Assembly: GCF_038719015.1 (NCBI RefSeq)
Contig: NZ_CP152276.1
Span: 3,174,001 to 3,238,000 of the forward strand
Direction: 5' to 3'
Source: Nguyenibacter vanlangensis
Lineage (GTDB): Bacteria; Pseudomonadota; Alphaproteobacteria; Acetobacterales; Acetobacteraceae
DNA: 64,000 bases
Shown: piece after piece, positions 1 to 10,004 of the stretch
Layout of the letters: every line of letters begins with the position of its first letter
Numbering within the stretch: the stretch's first letter is position 1
Notes under the pieces: model-generated
Told to the model about the DNA's origin: nothing
Database searches by the model: none
What the model saw: the letters and a program-made list of their open reading frames with translations, nothing else
Made by a program: the position numbers and the translations under genes

Positions 1-263
1 TTTTCCGACAGGAAGCCATAGCCCGGATGGATGGCCTCGGCCCCCGTGATGGTCGCCGCCGACAGGATCGCCGCGACGTTCAGGTACGAATCGCGCGTGG
101 CCGGCGGGCCGATGCACACGGCCTCGTCCGCCAGGCGGACATGCATGGCGTCGGTATCGGCGGTGGAATGGACCGCCACCGTGCGGATCCCCAGCTCGCG
201 GCACGCGCGCAGGACCCGCAGGGCGATTTCGCCACGATTGGCGATGAGGATCTTGGAGAACAT
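1..263 (-). CDS. accC: Biotin carboxylase subunit of acetyl-CoA carboxylase (5' part only)
   Basis: Carboxylates the biotin carried by AccB using ATP and bicarbonate, the first half-reaction of acetyl-CoA carboxylase in cytoplasmic fatty acid synthesis. Only the first 87 codons are present; the gene leaves the window at base 1. The N-terminus reads [16 protein letters not shown] and a later stretch reads [11 protein letters not shown], both hallmarks of the biotin carboxylase N-terminal domain. The ATG at 263-261 overlaps the accB stop (TAATG), so the two are translationally coupled. It is the last visible gene of an aroQ-accB-accC operon. The ATP-grasp active site lies outside the window and cannot be checked. 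Confidence 0.95.
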   Translation of the reverse strand, partial: MFSKILIANRGEIALRVLRACRELGIRTVAVHSTADTDAMHVRLADEAVCIGPPATRDSYLNVAAILSAATITGAEAIHPGYGFLSE

Positions 264-712
264 TACTCGATGATGGCCAGGGCTTCGCCGAATTCGACCG
301 GATCGCCCGATGCGACCAGCAGCCGGGTCAGCGTGCCGGCACGGGGCGCCCTGATCTGGTTGAAGGTCTTCATCGCCTCGATCAGCATCAGGGTCTGGCC
401 GGCGGCGACGCTCTGCCCCTCGGTCACGAAGGGGGGCGAGCCCGGATCGGGCGTCAGATAGGCCACGCCGACCATCGGGCTGGTCACGGCGCCCGGGTGC
501 TTGGCCGGATCGGCCGGCGCCGCGGCGGTGGCGGCGGCAACGGGGGCCGCGGCGACGGGTGCGGCCGGCACGGCATGGACCTGCGGCGCGGCGGCGCGGG
601 CCACGCGGATCCGGTTGTCTTTCTCCGCGATCTCGATCTCGGTCAGGCCGGTTTCGGTCAGAATGTCAGCCAATGCCCGAATGGCATCCGCGTCCACGAG
701 CAGTCGGCTCAT
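263..712 (-). CDS. accB: Biotin carboxyl carrier protein of acetyl-CoA carboxylase
   Basis: Carries the biotin that shuttles carboxyl groups between AccC and the AccAD carboxyltransferase. The product is 149 residues, the usual size. It has a short N-terminal domain, an Ala/Pro-rich flexible linker (about residues 38-72), and a biotinyl domain holding the biotinylation motif EAMK with the acceptor lysine at about residue 115. The ATG at 712 gives the family start [14 protein letters not shown]; a longer open frame from 814 would run inside aroQ and was not used. The start overlaps the aroQ stop by four bases (ATGA), indicating coupling. Confidence 0.96.
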   Translation of the reverse strand: MSRLLVDADAIRALADILTETGLTEIEIAEKDNRIRVARAAAPQVHAVPAAPVAAAPVAAATAAAPADPAKHPGAVTSPMVGVAYLTPDPGSPPFVTEGQSVAAGQTLMLIEAMKTFNQIRAPRAGTLTRLLVASGDPVEFGEALAIIE

Positions 713-1164
713 CGATCGTCCTCGTTCAGAATCAAATCCGTCATCGCCTGAAGCGCCAGCGCATAGCCCTGTACTCCCAGGCCGCAGATGACGCCCACGG
801 CGGCGCGGGAGCAATAGGTGTGGTGGCGGAATTCCTCGCGCCGATGAATGTTGGAAATGTGCACCTCGATCACCGGCAGGTCCACAGCCAGCAGCGCGTC
901 GAGCAGCGCGATCGAGCTATGGCCGTAGGCGGCCGGGTTGATCACGATGCCCTGCGCGCGGTTGCGGCATTCCTGCACCCATGACACCAGCTCGCCCTCG
1001 CCGTTGGTCTGGCGGAAGTCGATGGCGACATCCAGGCGCTCGGCGGCCTGGATGCAGATCTGCTCCACGTCGTCCAGGGTCGCGCGACCATAGACTTCGG
1101 GCTGGCGCAGTCCGAGCATGTTGAGGTTGGGTCCGTTCAGGACCGCGATCAGAGGGCGCACCAT
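709..1164 (-). CDS. aroQ: Type II 3-dehydroquinate dehydratase
   Basis: Converts 3-dehydroquinate to 3-dehydroshikimate in the shikimate pathway. The product is 151 residues, matching the small dodecameric type II enzyme. Visible family motifs are VLNGPNLNMLG near the N-terminus, the flexible-lid region RQTNGEGE, INPAAYGHSS and EVHISN (substrate-binding residues). The start is the ATG at 1164; the longer frame upstream is intergenic. It heads the aroQ-accB-accC operon, an order common in proteobacteria. Confidence 0.95.
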   Translation of the reverse strand: MVRPLIAVLNGPNLNMLGLRQPEVYGRATLDDVEQICIQAAERLDVAIDFRQTNGEGELVSWVQECRNRAQGIVINPAAYGHSSIALLDALLAVDLPVIEVHISNIHRREEFRHHTYCSRAAVGVICGLGVQGYALALQAMTDLILNEDDR

Positions 1165-1492
1165 GGTGACAGGCGCCGTAGCACGAGTGTCCCATCCTTC
1201 CAAGAGAATGATGGCGGCCGCGCCCCCGCCCGCCGCGCGGGACGGCCCGGGCGGCCCCGAACGGCTCCGGAGAGGCGTCGGAGGCACGCCAATAATGACG
1301 GCCAAAAATTGCCACATTTGCCCGCATAGCTACTGAATCGACGGCAGGAATGCGGGTCAGGCCGGGGAAGAACTCGGGGCTGATCCGGTCCCTGGGGAAC
1401 TTTCGGGACGAAAAAGCCTTGAATTATCTGCCGTACGATTATTGTATGGCCAATCGTTACTGGCTGGATGATCGAACAGGATTGGACGCGGT
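1165..1492. other. Divergent intergenic region between aroQ and the RlpA-like gene
   Basis: This 328-base gap should hold promoters for the minus-strand aroQ operon and the plus-strand lipoprotein gene. Its right part (1380-1470) is noticeably AT-richer than its surroundings. Apart from one possible sigma70-like promoter, listed separately, nothing recognisable is seen. Confidence 0.5.
1419..1447 (+). promoter_or_regulatory. Possible sigma70-type promoter for the RlpA-like gene
   Basis: TTGAAT (1419-1424) and TTGTAT (1442-1447) are separated by 17 bases inside an AT-rich patch, about 45 bases upstream of the TTG start. The -35 matches 4 of 6 consensus positions but the -10 only 3 of 6, so this is a weak prediction by eye. 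Confidence 0.3.
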
Positions 1493-2182
1493 TTGCAACA
1501 GGCACGGAAAGAGCGACGGATAGGATCGGGGGGACGGGCGCTGATCGCGCTGGCCTGCCTGTTCGCCTTCGCCTCGGCCGCCTGTGGCCGCGAAGCGACA
1601 GCGGGCACGGAAAACGCGGCGCCGAACGCGGCTCCCGTCGTCGATGCCGCGCCGGCCTCGGCGGATGCCCCGGTCTCGAGGGACAGCGGGCATCCGGTGA
1701 CGGCCTGGGCGGCCTCGGTGCGGGCCGCGCTGGCGCGCCGGTCCCACCGCCTGGCCCTCGCGGGTCAGTCGGCCCTGGCCTGGTCCGAGAAGGGGGTCGC
1801 AAGCTGGTACGGCCATCTGCGCCAGCCCCATCGCACCTCGTCGGGCCGCAATTTCGATCCGCGCGCGCTGACGGCGGCCCATCCGACCCTGCCGATGGGC
1901 ACGCGAATCCTGGTCCGGTCCGAGGATACCGGCCGGTCGGTGGTGGTGACGGTGAATGATCGCGGGCCGTTCGTGGGACGGCGGGTCATCGACCTGTCGC
2001 CGGCGGCGGCGGCGCGGATCGGCATGCTGCATGCCGGCACCGCCCATGTGGTGATCGGGCCCGCCCCAGCGGTCGATATGGCACAGGTCGAGGTGGCGCA
2101 GGCCGACGCAGCCGATACCAGCGACGACGCCATCGCCGCGGCGGCCCCCGGCACGCCGCGCCGCGCCGGGCATCGCCGCTGA
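1493..2182 (+). CDS. rlpA: RlpA-like septal ring lipoprotein / lytic transglycosylase
   Basis: RlpA proteins cleave denuded peptidoglycan glycan strands or act as septal envelope proteins. The 229-residue product has a basic N-terminus, a hydrophobic signal segment (about residues 16-29) and Cys31 in an atypical lipobox (SAAC), then an Ala/Pro-rich linker. The double-psi beta-barrel at about residues 101-188 contains GVASWYG, TAAHPTLPMGT and VNDRGPF, the RlpA/3D signature. No SPOR domain follows, unlike E. coli RlpA. The best in-frame start is a TTG at 1493, because no ATG precedes the signal peptide; this start is uncertain. A secreted rather than lipid-anchored protein remains possible. Confidence 0.85.
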   Translation: MQQARKERRIGSGGRALIALACLFAFASAACGREATAGTENAAPNAAPVVDAAPASADAPVSRDSGHPVTAWAASVRAALARRSHRLALAGQSALAWSEKGVASWYGHLRQPHRTSSGRNFDPRALTAAHPTLPMGTRILVRSEDTGRSVVVTVNDRGPFVGRRVIDLSPAAAARIGMLHAGTAHVVIGPAPAVDMAQVEVAQADAADTSDDAIAAAAPGTPRRAGHRR

Positions 2183-2212
2183 CGGCTTTCTCTTCGGCCG
2201 TCCCGCCGCGCT

Positions 2213-3277
2213 TCAGGGCGATGCGGATTGGCGCCGGCCGGTATCGGGGGCGCCGTCATCGGGGCGCAGGCCCATCTCGGCCTCGATGCCCGAATTCAGC
2301 TCCGCGCCCAGCAGGATGACGTAGGCCGACACGAAGAACCACATCATCGTCGCCACCACCGCGCCCAGCGGGCCATAGGTGGCGTTGTAGCTGGCGATGG
2401 CGCTGACATAGTACGAAAACCCGATCGAGGAAACGATCCACAGCAGCGTCGCGGCGCAGGAGCCGGGCAGGATGCAGACCCAGTGGGCGATCCGGCGGGA
2501 CGGCCCCAGCCGGTACAGCATGGCGCAGGCCGCGAGCACGAACAGCAGCATCAGCGCCGGCCCCCCGGTTTCGACCGCCAGGCCGACCGACCAGGGGGGC
2601 GGGGCGATGCCCAGCAGGTCGGGCAGGAAATCGACCAGCACCGGCAGTGCGACCAGCAGCGCCAGCGCCAGTACGGCGCCCAGGATCGCGAACAGCGTCA
2701 TGGCCAGCGCCATCAGTTGGAAATGCAGGAAACTGCGCGTCTCACGCGTGTCATAGGCGATATTGACGGCGGTGATGAGCGAACGCGTCGCCGCCGAGGC
2801 CGACCACAGGGCCAGCGCGGTGGACAGGATCAGGTTGAGGGTCAGCGCGGAATGGGATTCGGCGACCAGCGTGTGGATCCGTTCGCCGATCAGCGCGAAG
2901 GCCGATGGCGGCAGAAGGTTGCGCAGGATGTTGAGCTGCGGCTCGACCGTCTGCGGGTCGAATACCAGCCCATAGATCGAGATCAGCGTGCTGATCGCCG
3001 GAAACAGCGACAGGGTGGCGTAGAATGCGCAGCCCGCCGCCGCCAGGCCGATCTTGTCGTCCACCAGGTTGCCCAGCATGCGGCGCAGCACGGGCCGCCA
3101 GGTTTGGCGCAGCCGGTGCAGCGACGGGGCGGCTGCGGTGCCGGCCTTCAGCGCGTCTGCGTTCGGGCGGTACGGGTCATCCGGCGGCGAGGGGGTCAAA
3201 CAGGCTCCATTGGGCAGGCTCCATCGGGCAGGCTCCATCGGGGCGGCGGCCCGGAACAGGCGAGAGGCTGGGGCCAT
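2213..3277 (-). CDS. YihY/BrkB family inner-membrane protein
   Basis: An integral membrane protein of the YihY/virulence factor BrkB family, whose transport role is not settled. After about 75 polar residues the protein shows the family pattern: a first helix with AAAGCAFYATLSLFPAIS, a loop with ERIHTLV, further hydrophobic helices, and near the C-terminus TYGPLGAVVATMMWFFVSAY and ILLGAELNSGIEAE. About six membrane segments are seen. The extreme N-terminus is encoded by three tandem 14-bp repeats (3201-3242), each carrying an ATG in a different frame; only the ATGs at 3277 and 3238 are in frame with the gene. The true start is therefore uncertain. Confidence 0.85.
   Translation of the reverse strand: MAPASRLFRAAAPMEPARWSLPNGACLTPSPPDDPYRPNADALKAGTAAAPSLHRLRQTWRPVLRRMLGNLVDDKIGLAAAGCAFYATLSLFPAISTLISIYGLVFDPQTVEPQLNILRNLLPPSAFALIGERIHTLVAESHSALTLNLILSTALALWSASAATRSLITAVNIAYDTRETRSFLHFQLMALAMTLFAILGAVLALALLVALPVLVDFLPDLLGIAPPPWSVGLAVETGGPALMLLFVLAACAMLYRLGPSRRIAHWVCILPGSCAATLLWIVSSIGFSYYVSAIASYNATYGPLGAVVATMMWFFVSAYVILLGAELNSGIEAEMGLRPDDGAPDTGRRQSASP
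3201..3242. repeat. Three tandem 14-bp repeats at the start of the BrkB-family gene
   Basis: Three adjacent 14-base units, CAGGCTCCATYGGG on the plus strand (3201, 3215 and 3229), differ at only one position. On the coding minus strand each unit contains ATGGAGCC. Because 14 is not a multiple of three, the three ATGs fall in three frames, and a change in copy number would alter which ATG is joined to the downstream frame. Confidence 0.85.
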
Positions 3278-3562
3278 GGGCGGGGACAGGGGCGGCGACG
3301 ATCAGCCTGGGTCCCACATTACGAAGAAATATGGAAAAGCGACGATTTTTCTGTTGCGTCGCAAACGGATTACCCTCATATGCGCTCCCCACGCAACAAC
3401 GCACGTGCCACTGGCCCTCTGAGGTTACGCAACGACGTCAAGCGTTCTGGCAATCGGGATCCCCTCGCGGGGCCCAGTCTTGGTCGCTGGTCCGTTAGAC
3501 CGTTTCGCAACACCTGTCCGGCCAAGTCCCCGGATGGATTTCACAGAAGGGATTTGGGTGCG

Positions 3563-4693
3563 ATGACTCCCAAAATCGCCCGTTTTCTGGCCGAGCAGGC
3601 TCCTGCGACGCCATGCCTCGTCGTCGATGTCGATCGCGTCGAGGCCCGTTATCAGTCGCTGCGCACGGCGCTGCCGCTGGCGCGCATCTATTATGCGGTC
3701 AAGGCCAACCCGGCGGATGCGATCCTGCGCCGGCTGGTATCGCTGGGCTCGGCCTTCGACGCCGCGTCGTGGGAAGAGATCCGCATGTGCCTGGATGCCG
3801 GCGCGGATGCGCGCGACATCTCGTTCGGCAACACGGTCAAGAAAGTGTCGGCCATCGCCGCCGCCTACGCGGCCGGGGTGACGATGTACGCGTTCGACAG
3901 CCACGAAGAACTGGAGAAGCTGGCCCGCCACGCTCCGGGATCGCGCGTCTATTGCCGCCTGATCGTCGAGAATGCAGGGGCGGAATGGCCGCTGTCGCGC
4001 AAGTTCGGCACCACGGTCGAAAGCGCGCGCGACCTGATGCTGCGCGCCCGCGACCTCGGCCTGGACCCGTACGGCCTGTCGTTCCATGTCGGCAGCCAGC
4101 AGACCACCACGGACGCGTACGAAGCGGCGATCGCGCGGGTCGGCATGCTGTTCACCGACCTGGCCGATGCCGGGCTGAACCTGCGCATGGTCAACCTGGG
4201 CGGCGGTTTCCCGATCCGCTATCGCGACGACGTGCCCGAGATCGACCAGTTCGCGCTGGCGATCAGCCATGCGATGACCGCGCATTTCGGCAACGACCTG
4301 CCGGAAATGATCGTCGAGCCGGGCCGGTTCATCGTCGGCGATGCCGGCGTGGTGTCGGCCGAGGTGGTGCTGGTGACCCGCCGCGGCCTGAAGGACGACA
4401 TGCGCTGGGTCTATCTGGATATCGGCCGTTTCGGCGGCCTGGCCGAGACCGAGGGCGAGTCGATCCGCTACGGCATCCGCACGCCGCATGACGGCGGACC
4501 GACGGGGCGGGTGGCGATCGCCGGCCCGACCTGCGACGGCGCGGACATCCTGTACGAGAAGGCGCCCTACGCCCTGCCGCTGGACCTGGCCTGCGGCGAC
4601 CGGATCGAGCTGCTGTCCACCGGGGCCTATGTCTCGACCTATTGCTCGACCCGCTTCAACGGCTTCGCGCCGCTGGGCGAACATTACATCTAA
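3563..4693 (+). CDS. Ornithine/lysine-type PLP decarboxylase (fold type III)
   Basis: A pyridoxal-phosphate decarboxylase of the eukaryotic-ODC/alanine-racemase fold, expected to make putrescine (or cadaverine) from ornithine (or lysine). The 376 residues include YYAVKANP with the Schiff-base lysine at about residue 48, FHVGSQ, the phosphate-binding GGGFP, EPGRFIVGDAG, and TCDGAD with the catalytic cysteine at about residue 324. The C-terminus has GAYVSTYCSTRFNGF. The start at 3563 gives the family-like MTPKIARFLAEQ; the open frame continues far upstream but there lies antisense to the BrkB gene. Sequence alone does not separate ornithine from lysine specificity. A strong terminator follows. 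Confidence 0.92.
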   Translation: MTPKIARFLAEQAPATPCLVVDVDRVEARYQSLRTALPLARIYYAVKANPADAILRRLVSLGSAFDAASWEEIRMCLDAGADARDISFGNTVKKVSAIAAAYAAGVTMYAFDSHEELEKLARHAPGSRVYCRLIVENAGAEWPLSRKFGTTVESARDLMLRARDLGLDPYGLSFHVGSQQTTTDAYEAAIARVGMLFTDLADAGLNLRMVNLGGGFPIRYRDDVPEIDQFALAISHAMTAHFGNDLPEMIVEPGRFIVGDAGVVSAEVVLVTRRGLKDDMRWVYLDIGRFGGLAETEGESIRYGIRTPHDGGPTGRVAIAGPTCDGADILYEKAPYALPLDLACGDRIELLSTGAYVSTYCSTRFNGFAPLGEHYI

Positions 4694-4722
4694 GCCCGTC
4701 CGGACCCGGACAGGCACCGTAT

Positions 4723-4764
4723 AAAAGGGGTGTCCCGCATTGGGGATGCCCCTTTTGCTTTTTT
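4723..4764 (+). terminator. Rho-independent terminator of the decarboxylase gene
   Basis: AAAAGGGG (4723-4730) pairs with CCCCTTTT (4749-4756), and the inner bases extend the stem through GU and GC pairs. After a GC, six T residues follow at 4759-4764. It lies 30 bases after the decarboxylase stop. Confidence 0.85.
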
Positions 4765-4778
4765 GGTTGCCCGGGCTC

Positions 4779-4867
4779 TTTTTCGGGGCTTTGCCCCGAA
4801 CCCCACCAAAGGCGGTGCCTTTGGAAACCATTTGTTTATCAATGGGTTGTGGTTATTGATAAACAAA
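4779..4867. repeat. REP-like hairpin-rich intergenic element, copy A
   Basis: Bases 4779-4843 match 52346-52410 in inverted orientation with only three differences over 65 bases. The shared element holds two small hairpins, CGGGGC-TTT-GCCCCG and AAAGGC-GGT-GCCTTT. In this copy the right end forms a further perfect 13-bp inverted repeat: TTTGTTTATCAAT at 4831-4843 pairs with 4855-4867. It sits between the convergent decarboxylase and ccmB genes. Confidence 0.9.
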
Positions 4868-4887
4868 GGGGGGCCGCGCCCTCGCCT

Positions 4888-5568
4888 TTATTCGACGGCG
4901 GCGCGCAGGCCGGCGCCGGCGGCCAGCGGGCAGAGCGGCAGCGCGCAGGCCAGGAACGCGCCCAGCAATTCCAGGTCCGGCAGCCAGGACAGGCTGCTCT
5001 GCGCGGCATCCAGCGCCGCCGCGCCGAAGATCAGCGCCGGGGTCGCCAGCGGCAGGACCAGCAGCGGCAGCAGCACCCCGCCCCGCCGCGCGCCCAGCAC
5101 GACCGAGGCCGCCATGCCGCCGATCAGCGACAGCACCAGCGTGCCCAGGCCGAGCCCCACCAGCAGGATCGGCAGGATCGGCGCCGGCAGTCCCAGCATG
5201 ATGGACAGGGGGGCGGCCGCGACCAGCAGCGGCAGGCCGGTCGTCAGCCAGTGCGCGGCCATCTTCGCCAGGGCCACCAGGGCGGGCGGCAGGCCCGAGA
5301 GCATCAGTTGGTCCAGTGATCCGTCTTCCAGCTCGGCGCCGAACAGCCGATCCAGCGGCAGCAGCGCCGCCAGCAGGGCGCAGACCCAGACGATGCCCGG
5401 CGCCATGCGGCGCAGCAATTCGGGCGAGGGACCCAGCGCCAGCGGAAACAGCGCGCCGGCCAGGATGAAGAACAGCACCGCGCCCAGCGTGTCGGCGCCA
5501 TGGCGGGCCGCCAGCCGCAGGTCGCGCCCGATGACCGCCAGGAACAGGCGCGGGGGCGAGGCGCTCAT
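4888..5568 (-). CDS. ccmB: Haem exporter permease CcmB
   Basis: Inner-membrane subunit of the CcmAB(C) complex that delivers haem to CcmE for cytochrome c maturation in the periplasm. The 226-residue product is almost entirely hydrophobic with about six membrane segments, and carries the family stretch AELEDGSLDQLMLSGLP after the second helix. The ATG at 5568 overlaps the ccmA stop (ATGA), so the pair is coupled. Length fits the family. No ccmC or ccmD follows here; a REP-like element lies downstream. Confidence 0.93.
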   Translation of the reverse strand: MSASPPRLFLAVIGRDLRLAARHGADTLGAVLFFILAGALFPLALGPSPELLRRMAPGIVWVCALLAALLPLDRLFGAELEDGSLDQLMLSGLPPALVALAKMAAHWLTTGLPLLVAAAPLSIMLGLPAPILPILLVGLGLGTLVLSLIGGMAASVVLGARRGGVLLPLLVLPLATPALIFGAAALDAAQSSLSWLPDLELLGAFLACALPLCPLAAGAGLRAAVE

Positions 5569-6365
5569 GGCGCGTGCTCCATCCAGCAATCGTCGAACCG
5601 GTCCTGTCCGGGCGGCCAGTCGGGATCGGCGCGGTCGGCCGCGGCGGGCAGGTCCAGCCCCAGCGCGTCGGGCAGCGGCAGCGGGACATGGGTGGTGGCG
5701 ATGATGATCCCGCCCTCCTGCCGGTGCGCGCGGAACAGGCCGTCCAGCAGGCCGATGGCGTTGCGGTCCAGCCCCAGGCTGGGTTCGTCCAGCAGCCAGA
5801 GCGGGGCGCGGGCCAGCATGACCCGCGCCAGGGCGGCGCGGCGCTTCTGCCCGGCCGACAGCATGCGGGCCGGCAGGTCGGCCAGGTCCGACAGCGCCAG
5901 CGCCGCCATGGCGCGGCCGGGGTCCGTCCCGCCGGCGCGGGCCGCCAGCGCCAGGTTCTCGCGCAGGGTCAGCCCCGGCTTCAGCGCGTCCTGGTGGCCC
6001 AGATAGGCGACGCGGGCGGCATGGGCGGTTCGATCGGCCAGCGCATCGATCCCCGCCCACAGGACATGGCCGCCTTCCGGTTTGCGCAGCCCTGCCAGGA
6101 CGCGCAGCAGGGTCGATTTTCCCGCGCCGTTCGGGCCGGTCAGCAGCAGGGCCTCGCCGGCCCGCAGGCGCAGCCCGACCCCGTCCAGGACCAGCCTCTC
6201 CCCGCGGAAGACCGAGATATTTTCGACGTCCAGCAGCGGGCGGGACAGGGCGGCATAGGCAGCGATGACGGGGCTCCTCGCAAGGTGGGGGGCGCGCGCG
6301 GACCGGCGATATGGCGGGAAATTTCCCGCGTTCTTGTTACCGGGGCCAGCTTGTGTCACCACCAT
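5565..6365 (-). CDS. ccmA: Haem exporter ATP-binding protein CcmA
   Basis: ABC ATPase that powers the CcmAB complex of cytochrome c biogenesis. Walker A is GPNGAGKS, the signature is LSAGQKRR and Walker B is LWLLDEPSLGLD. The frame opens at ATG 6365, giving 266 residues; that is roughly 55 more than typical CcmA, and the first 38-40 residues are not family-like. No convincing ATG, GTG or TTG occurs in frame near the conserved beginning (LLDVENISVFRGER), so the real start is unresolved. The extra segment contains a 16-base palindrome and faces the acnA promoter region. Confidence 0.88.
   Translation of the reverse strand: MVVTQAGPGNKNAGNFPPYRRSARAPHLARSPVIAAYAALSRPLLDVENISVFRGERLVLDGVGLRLRAGEALLLTGPNGAGKSTLLRVLAGLRKPEGGHVLWAGIDALADRTAHAARVAYLGHQDALKPGLTLRENLALAARAGGTDPGRAMAALALSDLADLPARMLSAGQKRRAALARVMLARAPLWLLDEPSLGLDRNAIGLLDGLFRAHRQEGGIIIATTHVPLPLPDALGLDLPAAADRADPDWPPGQDRFDDCWMEHAP
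6314..6329. promoter_or_regulatory. 16-base perfect palindrome between ccmA and acnA
   Basis: GCGGGAAATTTCCCGC is a perfect inverted repeat with an AT centre, typical of a dimeric regulator site. It lies in the divergent ccmA/acnA control region, about 160 bases before the acnA start. The binding factor cannot be told from sequence. Confidence 0.4.
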
Positions 6366-6378
6366 GTCCGGGTATGTT
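6351..6378 (+). promoter_or_regulatory. Possible acnA promoter
   Basis: TTGTGT (6351-6356) and TATGTT (6373-6378) are 16 bases apart, 113 bases upstream of acnA. Matches to consensus are moderate (3/6 and 4/6), so the call is tentative. Confidence 0.3.
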
Positions 6379-6490
6379 CTACGACCGTTAAGAGATCAAG
6401 CCGGTTGTCCAGAGGGATCACGCCGCCTGCCGGCGGGACTGCGTGCTTCTGTTGGATGATCCGCCGCGGGCGCCTCGGAGGGAAAAGCCA

Positions 6491-9184
<2,694 letters not shown>

Positions 9185-9214
9185 ACCGCTTTCTTCTGTT
9201 TCCGGACAGAACGG

Positions 9215-9248
9215 CGCCGGCCCGGAAGACCCCGGGCCGGCGTTTTTT
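9215..9248 (+). terminator. Rho-independent terminator of acnA
   Basis: An 11-bp GC stem (CGCCGGCCCGG, 9215-9225, with CCGGGCCGGCG, 9232-9242) with a six-base loop is followed by TTTTTT at 9243-9248, thirty bases after the acnA stop. The next gene starts only seven bases later. Confidence 0.92.
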
Positions 9249-9254
9249 GCCGAT

Positions 9255-10004
9255 ATGGTCGTGCAAGCCGACCAGGTCCGGAAGATTTTCGACGGACATC
9301 CGATCCTGCGCGGCATTTCGCTGACCGTCGCGCGCGGCGAGCTGGTGTCGATCATCGGGCCGTCCGGGTGCGGCAAATCGACTTTCCTGCGCTGCCTGAA
9401 TTTCCTCGAAGTGCCCGATTCCGGCACGGTCAGCATGGCCGGCGTGACCATCGCGCGCGCCGGCGGGCGCTGGAGCCGCGCCGACGAGGAATCGGCCCAC
9501 CGGCTGCGCGCGCATGTCGGCATGGTGTTCCAGTCCTTCAATTTGTTTCCCCATCGCACCGTCCTGGACAATGTCATGATGGCGCCGATCCGGGTAAAGC
9601 GCCTCGGCGTGGCCGAGGCGCGGCAGGACGCCCTGGCGCTGCTGGAGAAGGTGGGCCTGTCGGCCATCGCCGCGCGCTATCCCGATACGCTGTCCGGCGG
9701 GCAGCAGCAGCGTGCCGCCATCGCCCGCGCGCTGGCGATGCGGCCCGACGTGATGCTGTATGACGAACCGACCTCGGCGCTGGACCCCGAACTGGCCGAG
9801 GAAGTGCTGTCGGTCATGCGCACCCTGGATGCGGAAGGCATGACCCAGATCGTGGTGACGCACGACATGCGCTTCGCCCGCGCGGCGTCGGACCGCGTGG
9901 TGTTCATGGAAGGCGGCGAGATCGTCGAGATGGACGATCCCGATACGCTCTTCGTCGCGCCGCAGGACATGCGCACGCGCCGCTTCCTGCGGTCCGTGCT
10001 GTGA
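9255..10004 (+). CDS. Polar amino acid ABC transporter ATP-binding protein
   Basis: Cytoplasmic ATPase of an amino acid importer of the GlnQ/HisP class. The 249 residues show Walker A GPSGCGKS, Q-loop MVFQSFNLFPH, signature LSGGQQQR, Walker B VMLYDEPTSALDPEL and the switch VVTHDM, all intact. The start at ATG 9255 lies just after the acnA terminator and has no Shine-Dalgarno sequence, so expression control is unclear. It overlaps the next gene by four bases (GTGA), as expected for subunits of one transporter. Substrate unknown; the class suggests a polar amino acid. Confidence 0.93.
   Translation: MVVQADQVRKIFDGHPILRGISLTVARGELVSIIGPSGCGKSTFLRCLNFLEVPDSGTVSMAGVTIARAGGRWSRADEESAHRLRAHVGMVFQSFNLFPHRTVLDNVMMAPIRVKRLGVAEARQDALALLEKVGLSAIAARYPDTLSGGQQQRAAIARALAMRPDVMLYDEPTSALDPELAEEVLSVMRTLDAEGMTQIVVTHDMRFARAASDRVVFMEGGEIVEMDDPDTLFVAPQDMRTRRFLRSVL

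Noticed and set aside
2228..3562. Upstream extension of the decarboxylase reading frame
   Set aside because: The extension is antisense to the BrkB-family gene and lacks similarity; the decarboxylase family begins at 3563.
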